In this document: positions 59,162 to 64,000 of the stretch, one piece after another | Numbering within the stretch: the first letter of the stretch is position 1 | Layout of the letters: every line of letters starts with the position of its first letter | Origin: Emergomyces orientalis | Lineage: Eukaryota > Ascomycota > Eurotiomycetes > Onygenales > Ajellomycetaceae | Direction of reading: 5' to 3' | Assembly (NCBI GenBank): GCA_002110485.1 | Contig: MOWL01000090.1 | Span: 496,001 to 560,000, forward strand | Length of the DNA: 64,000 nt | Notes under the pieces: generated by a model | The model's database searches: none | What the model saw: the letters and a program-made list of their open reading frames with translations, nothing else | Told to the model about the DNA's origin: nothing | Translations under genes and position numbers: made by a program

Positions 59162-60139
59162 TTAGTTACCCACCATCGTCCTAACCCGCTCTACCCTCTC
59201 AATAGCCTTCTCAAGCCTCTCTAACCTCCTCCTCTTCTCCACATCCCGCCGCTCAAGCACCTCAACCCTCTCCTCCAGCTTCGCCCTCGCCCTCCGCTCC
59301 TGCGCCACCATCTCATTCGCCTGGCTGAAGAGTTGCGCGGTGAGTTCCTCGAGCTCGGAGTTGGCTTGTGAGAGGCGCGATTCGGCTTCTTTGCGCAGCG
59401 CTTGTTCGCGCGTCAGAGCAACTTGGAGGACGGCGTCGGCGGGCTGGTGGGAATGGGAGGAGGTGGAGTGGGAAGTTGGAGGTCTGGTGGTGGTGGTTGT
59501 GGTGGGGCTTGGGGAGCGATTTGGGGAGGGCGGAGTGGGGGCGTTGCGACGGCCGTAGGGAAGGAGGGAAGCGAAGGTGCCCAGGCGGGATTGGGTGGTT
59601 GGAGTGGCCGCTTGTGGCTCACGAGGAGGGAAGGTTATGGAGGTATGATTATTATTATGATTATGATTATTATGATTGCCGGCTGTTTGAGGGGATGGGA
59701 GGGTGGGTGTGGTTGGGGGGATTGTGGTCGCTGCTGCGGCGTTTGCTCTGGAGCGCAGGAAGCGAATTTCGTCTTCATAATCGGCGAGTTTGTCCGCTGC
59801 AGAAAGAAGAGACGGGTTAGCAGATACGCAACAATGCACATGTAGCTAGGTAGTTATATACAGTAATATACAGAAGCTAATAATGTAAAACAATCAAAAA
59901 GCGAACTGAAAACACCTACCCGTTTCCGCAGCCCTTGTATTCAGAAACTTGACCTGGCCCTCCAGCTCAGATATGCGTTGCTGGGCATCGTCGTCCGCAA
60001 AGCGCACATCATATCCACAGTTTGGACAATCTATCGTCGTCGCCGTCGTCGCTGCAGCTGAAATCATGGGCGTGGAAGGGACCTCGCCCACCAGCGAGGT
60101 GGAGGTGGTCTTCGAGTTTGTGGTTGTGATCGTGGTCAT
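59162..60139 (-). CDS. Sec2-domain (Rab GEF-like) coiled-coil protein
   Basis: Exons 60139-59920 and 59796-59162 give 284 aa; the intron (GTAGGT...CTGCAG, 123 nt) joins RAAET to ADKLADYEDEIRFL in frame. The N-terminal region has a CPNCG motif near residue 38, followed by a coiled coil (AQQRISELEGQVKFLN) and a long Asn/His/Pro/Ser/Thr-rich linker. The C-terminal 85 residues (LTREQALRKEAESRLSQANS, LEELTAQLFSQANEMVAQER, RARAKLEERVEVLE) are the Sec2/Rabin8 domain, which in yeast activates the Rab Sec4 on secretory vesicles. Fungal proteins of this short type are commonly annotated as GDP/GTP exchange factor Sec2p. Exchange activity is inferred from the coiled-coil domain alone. Coiled coil and low complexity make homology calls less specific. 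Confidence 0.82.
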
Positions 60140-60759
60140 GAGCGGCGGTTTTGTAAGTGCTGCCTCCCACTACTGCTGGATGCAATATGAGATTTATGAA
60201 ACACAGTCAAGTTCGAAGGAGTAGTGGGAGAATCGCGCATTAGCAATAACAATATGAGTGCATATTTAAAATAATTTTTACGTTGTGAATAAGGAAGAGA
60301 AGAAATAGGGAGAAAGGGGAAAAAAAAACGTCAGGGCAGGACAAGGCTGGGGCAGGTGAGACATCAACACGAGAGCAGCGCCTGACAGCCGCCCGTCAAT
60401 TTTTGTCGTATTTGTCCTTTCTGGTCCCCTTTTAAATACTACTTGATTGACTTTCAACATTGGTTTTATCTCTGTTTCGTGGTGAGATTGCCATACCTAG
60501 GGTAAATAAAAACATTGGAAAACAGTGTTTCAGCCCAGATCAAGGTGGGCCATGACGAATATGGGCATGCAAACTGTGGGCTTCCAAGGTTCAAGGTCGA
60601 GTTTATATTATATAGTCCAGCCCATGGAAACATATATGCCAGGGGTATTCATTTATCTGTCTATCTATATACATCATAATTTAAGTTACACTGATCGATT
60701 ATACACCTGAACTGTCCACTTCGCATTCCTATGACCAGTTAGAAATTTAATATTCATGC
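60140..60759. other. Intergenic region
   Basis: Upstream flank of the Sec2-domain gene and 3' flank of the small membrane-protein gene. No gene or notable repeat. Confidence 0.55.
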
Positions 60760-61236
60760 TCATATCTTAGAAACTGTCCCCCCAACACCAATATCCTCCT
60801 TATCGTTCTCCTCCTCTGGCCCTTGCCACCATCTCCAAATCGCCTTGCACCAGAACCAAGTTTCCATCGTGCCCAGCACCCCCACCAACCCTAGCACCAC
60901 CATCTTCATGTTCCTACTCAAGCCCAGCCCTTCAAAGCTTAATGCTGGGAATTCCGGGTTGCCGTTTTTGCCAGTATCCTCTTGGGCATTATTCTTCTTG
61001 ACATTGTGTTGAGATTGCTGTTGTTTGTCCTTGGTAGCTTGCGGTTGCCTGCTGCTACTGTTGTTGAGGAGGATGCGGTTGGTGGTCGAGAAGTTGGCCC
61101 GGGCTTCGGCTGTTGGTAGTATGGGTAAGGTGGTAGGAGAGTGGGGAAAGCCTCGCGGGATGTGTAGGTCTGTGCGGAGAGGAGTCGTGGATGAGGATAT
61201 GAGCTTGCGGAAGAGACTAGTAGGTGGAGGTCTCAT
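60760..61236 (-). CDS. Small probable mitochondrial membrane protein
   Basis: Intronless, 158 aa. The N-terminus (MRPPPTSLFRKLISSSTTPL, then RANFSTTNRILL) is rich in Arg, Ser and Thr with almost no acidic residues, typical of a mitochondrial presequence. After a Gln/Asn/Lys-rich linker comes NPEFPALSFEGLGLSRNMK and a single hydrophobic helix (VVLGLVGVLGTMETWFWCKAIWRWW, split in two here by the GTMET turn), then an acidic tail. I recall similar small conserved ascomycete proteins with a NPEFPA-[FL]-SFE block but know no function. A role as a one-helix inner-membrane protein is inference. Confidence 0.7.
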   Translation of the reverse strand: MRPPPTSLFRKLISSSTTPLRTDLHIPRGFPHSPTTLPILPTAEARANFSTTNRILLNNSSSRQPQATKDKQQQSQHNVKKNNAQEDTGKNGNPEFPALSFEGLGLSRNMKMVVLGLVGVLGTMETWFWCKAIWRWWQGPEEENDKEDIGVGGTVSKI

Positions 61237-61673
61237 GGTTTAGTAGTAATCTAGATAATTGTTATAGATTTTGCGTAGGACGTTGCAGGAGCTGGTGTCG
61301 AACTTCCGGCAAAATAGAAGGAAAACCTTGCCCAGTCAATGATTGGAATCCCAGTAAGTATTTTGTATTGTCTTTTCATGGAGCATCGTTGACTCAAAAC
61401 AAACAGAGGTAGAGCTTCCGCTTCCGTCGATTCGGATTTAATTTCGATATGCGGTTGGTTTCCATTGCCAAGGAGGGCATGTGCCATCCCGACTTCTTCC
61501 ACCCGTGAATGCGCGTATTATCGAGCTGTGTTGTTTCGGCGCAGTTCGGACAGATGAGATCACAACGGCAGGGGCTTCCATGATCTAATTTCCACCAGCC
61601 TCCAGGGCTAGCTGCGTTAGCCTCCTTTTTTACCACTAGCCTGAAGCGTCTCCGACCGATGACCACAACTAGG
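61237..61673. other. Intergenic region
   Basis: Spacer between two minus-strand genes: upstream of the small membrane-protein gene and downstream of the DUF7703-like gene. It contains a minus-strand open frame of about 107 codons that I do not accept as a gene. Confidence 0.5.
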
Positions 61674-62762
61674 TCATCTGGATGTTGACGCGCTGGGTTC
61701 ACTGCTGAGTGTGTCAAGCCTCATCTCGTCGGGCATTAGGGAATGCCATCTCGATTTCTTTGATTCGGCAGACTTGTGAGCTGTCGAACGCGGGTTGGCG
61801 GAAGGTGTCGCGGAGGCGGAGAAGAGTTGTGTGGAATTTTGCAGAGAGGAAATGAGGCGGTTCAGAATAGAGAACTCAACACGCAATTTGAGGCCGTACA
61901 CACAGGGTTTATAGGCGGCTTGGATATAGAAGCGTGTTGAGTAGGATAATCCGAGGAGGCTGATATCGAGGAAGATAACGAGAAGGTTGACATATATGAG
62001 GTGGTGCATTACTTGGTAGATATTATTAATGCCGTTGTCGCCTAGCGTCTGAAAGGACTGTAGGTTTTGAAGGCGCCGCCGTGTTTCGATGACGTACAGG
62101 ATGGAGATGGCGGTTTCCTCCACAAAAAAGATGGTGACTTGCACTCGGTCCCATATTGAATTTATCCGTACCACAGTTGGGTTCTCGCCCGCTTGCTGTT
62201 TTTCATATTGATCACAGTTAGATCGGACTGTTCAGTGCACTTTGTGAGGCAACGGGGGGCGAAAAACTTAACAGCAAAGACTCCGAGAATCACAGTTGGT
62301 ATCGAGACGAAAACCACAGTGAAGATAATCATATACAGCACATATCGAAGGTGTTTCCGATTCCAAATGATCAGATGGAGCCGCGAGTACAACACCACCG
62401 CCTGTGGAACAACCATGATCCACCAGGTGACATAGACCAGGACCATGCCCACCCATGGCTGTTTCAAGACGCCAAAATCAAATAAGATCATACACAAGGG
62501 GTGAACGATAATGCCCCAGGAGCAGAGGCAGCAGCTCCAGAAATACAGCCCGCGTTTCCGCCTATTTTTTTTCCCCCAAGACAGCAAGTGGCAAAAATCA
62601 GTTTCCAAACGTCAGTCAAAAGATTTTTGTGAGGCTGACATACTTGAAGATCAAGAACAACCGAATATTCAGTTCAACAGCGATGTACCAGGAAATACCG
62701 ACAAAGGCCGCCATGGTCATGGCGACCGGAAGGTCGGCTTTAAGCCTGTCTGCAGCAGTCAT
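61674..62762 (-). CDS. DUF7703-like multi-pass membrane protein
   Basis: Exons 62762-62644, 62561-62273, 62195-61674 give 309 aa. Donors GTATGT and GTTAAG, acceptors TAG and CAG; the second intron has a clear CTAAC branch point and removes 77 nt that would otherwise lead to a stop. It joins VILGVFA to QAGENPTVVRINSIWDRVQV in frame. About seven hydrophobic helices: MTMAAFVGISWYIAVEL, GLYFWSCCLCSWGIIVHPL, VYVTWWIMVVPQAVVLYSRL, YMIIFTVVFVSIPTVILGVF, VTIFFVEETAISILYVIET, and LIYVNLLVIFLDISLLGLSY among them. RRGLYFWS-type and WDRVQVT.FF.EE blocks resemble the fungal DUF7703 family of integral membrane proteins, whose function is unknown. The C-terminal 70 residues are Ser/Ala-rich and probably cytosolic. 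The C-terminal end is the least certain part. Confidence 0.82.
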
Positions 62763-64000
62763 GGTGATGCTCTGGCGGCCGTCTCAACGCTGCTCGCTGG
62801 AAGAACACGAGAATAAAGAACACGCGGGTCAATCGGTTGGAATGAAGAAGGCTGCTCTATGTATGTACATGCACATCATAATATATTTATGTTTCTAATG
62901 GAAAATCACTACGAAGTCTTGAGGAGATCCATTCCTAAGGCAGAAGAGCATAGTTATGATATATATCTTCGCTCAGCTGTTGATCTTACTACGCAGTAGG
63001 TCACTGCTACTTGAGTTTTGGCCATACGTCCGTACTCTGCTTGGCCTTTATGCAGGGTTCAAATCGGATTCTTCCGTGCGAAGTTTATCTCCAAACTGGG
63101 ATTTTAACCGCGCCTTCAGCTCCGTAGACAGCCACCGTATTCGTGCGGGAAATGTGCCCCGATGCGCGGAATCACGAACACTAGCCGGATACAGATAAAC
63201 TAACAATGAAGCTTAACTCGGTAGTGGGAACTAATGGCGCTCCTCCCCCAGTATGTCCGTCCGTATGGGGAGTCCTCATATTGGCGTGTGTGAGTGTGAG
63301 TGTAAGAACCAAGCCCGTTGTAGGGCGGACTTCATGCGTTTAAGGTTCAGATGAGAGTGATAAGATTTATTATCGGAGTACTCTGTACAGATTGTAGTTG
63401 GAGAAGTAAGCCGAAGTAAGAGAGGAGCCTGGAAACCAAAAAGTGTGAATCCCGCTAGAGAGACAGAGTTCTCCTGGAGAAGCTTTGAGAGTTCTGAATT
63501 TTTGTTTCACCACTGAACAAGGATCTTCAATTAGGCCAATTCAAACCTTGTACTTATACTTACTCGAGTTGATCCCGTCCTTCGTCGGTTTGTGCCCAAT
63601 CAACAGCCTCATGGATGATTTGCCGAGCAACGGAGGTACTACCATCCAATGAGCAACGGCAGGCCCAGGAGAATTCCTTTGTTTTAGTGACAAGGGAGGC
63701 CTGTCGCGTTGCAAAGCTTACACAGTATTGAGCCAATAAATCGAGGCTAATCGGCCACAAACTGGCGGGCTCGGATCAAATTCAGATACTAAATTACATA
63801 AAAAAGAATGCTAAAATTGTAGTATTTGCCCGTCGGATGAAGGGGGTAGTAACGCCTAAAATTTCCGCAGTCTAACTAGTAGCATCTGTACGGAGTATGG
63901 GACAATATAAGGGGAACAGGCTGCGGACATAAACAGTTCACAGTGACATTCGCAGAGACTTTCCTTTCTTTTTTACTCCATATTTCATCGAGAATCCGAA
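62763..64000. other. Right-end region without a confirmed gene
   Basis: Upstream flank of the DUF7703-like gene. It contains GT/GA-rich units near 63283-63303 and two TACGGAGTA-type motifs. A minus-strand open stretch at 63563-63770, ending at a good GTAAGT donor, might be an internal or first exon of an unrecognised gene, but no ATG opens it and I recognise no family. Confidence 0.4.

Noticed and set aside
59368..59820. Long + strand frames opposite the Sec2-domain gene
   Set aside because: They are antisense reflections of the codon bias in the Pro/Thr-rich linker of the real gene; no conserved motif.
61394..61717. 107-codon minus-strand frame with a CxC...CPNC cluster, downstream of the DUF7703-like gene
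   Set aside because: It overlaps the end of the better-supported gene on the same strand, has no recognisable domain beyond the Cys residues, and lacks a plausible own promoter in the short interval.
63050..63075. B-box-like GGTTCAAATCG, considered as a tRNA
   Set aside because: No matching A box, acceptor stem or anticodon arm could be folded around it.

Overview
The window is nuclear DNA of a filamentous ascomycete. Genes are separated and mostly interrupted by short introns (about 56-160 nt) with GTRNGT donors, CTAAC/CTGAC-like branch points and YAG acceptors. There are no operons and no bacterial signals. The protein set (SH3-RasGEF Cdc25, CSN5, Ase1, Xdj1-type J protein, fungal rhodopsin-like membrane protein, DUF7703-type protein) and the wide intergenic spaces fit Eurotiomycetes, and an Onygenales (Ajellomyces-like) source is my best guess. 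That placement is inference from protein resemblance and layout.

Left part (1-33,200) is gene-poor. A 1,215-aa SH3/RasGEF protein (135-3986, minus) is followed by 10.7 kb without a credible gene, a lone 139-aa small fungal protein (14736-15155), another 7.1 kb without a gene that ends in a pyrimidine-rich leader, and a C2H2/fungal_trans transcription factor (22300-25215). Next comes an intronless DHCR24-like FAD oxidoreductase (27986-29701), then 3.5 kb of mostly AT-rich spacer.

Middle part (33,200-49,500) is compact: a seven-helix rhodopsin-domain membrane protein; CSN5 (JAMM deneddylase) diverging from Ase1 (spindle midzone bundler); mitochondrial glutamyl-tRNA synthetase diverging from an Xdj1/Ydj1-type J protein whose start codon appears to be split by an intron and which ends in a CaaX box; a 4HBT thioesterase diverging from an RluA-type tRNA pseudouridine synthase.

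Right part (49,500-64,000): a hexose transporter of the sugar-porter family carries an in-frame TAG and a separate 1-nt frameshift but otherwise keeps its exons and splice sites, so I call it a young pseudogene. It is followed by ribosomal protein eL32 diverging from a tail-anchored heme-oxygenase-like protein, a Sec2-domain Rab-GEF-like protein, a small probable mitochondrial membrane protein, and a DUF7703-like multi-pass membrane protein. The last 1.2 kb has no clear gene.

The genes are mostly housekeeping and do not form a pathway cluster. I did not find a convincing new system, mobile element, CRISPR array, rRNA or tRNA. The best leads are the doubly broken transporter, the split start codon, the DHCR24 homologue in a fungus, a recurrent intergenic TACGGAGTA motif, and several perfect palindromes and repeats. 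All exon boundaries were inferred by eye from frame continuity, splice consensus and family conservation.
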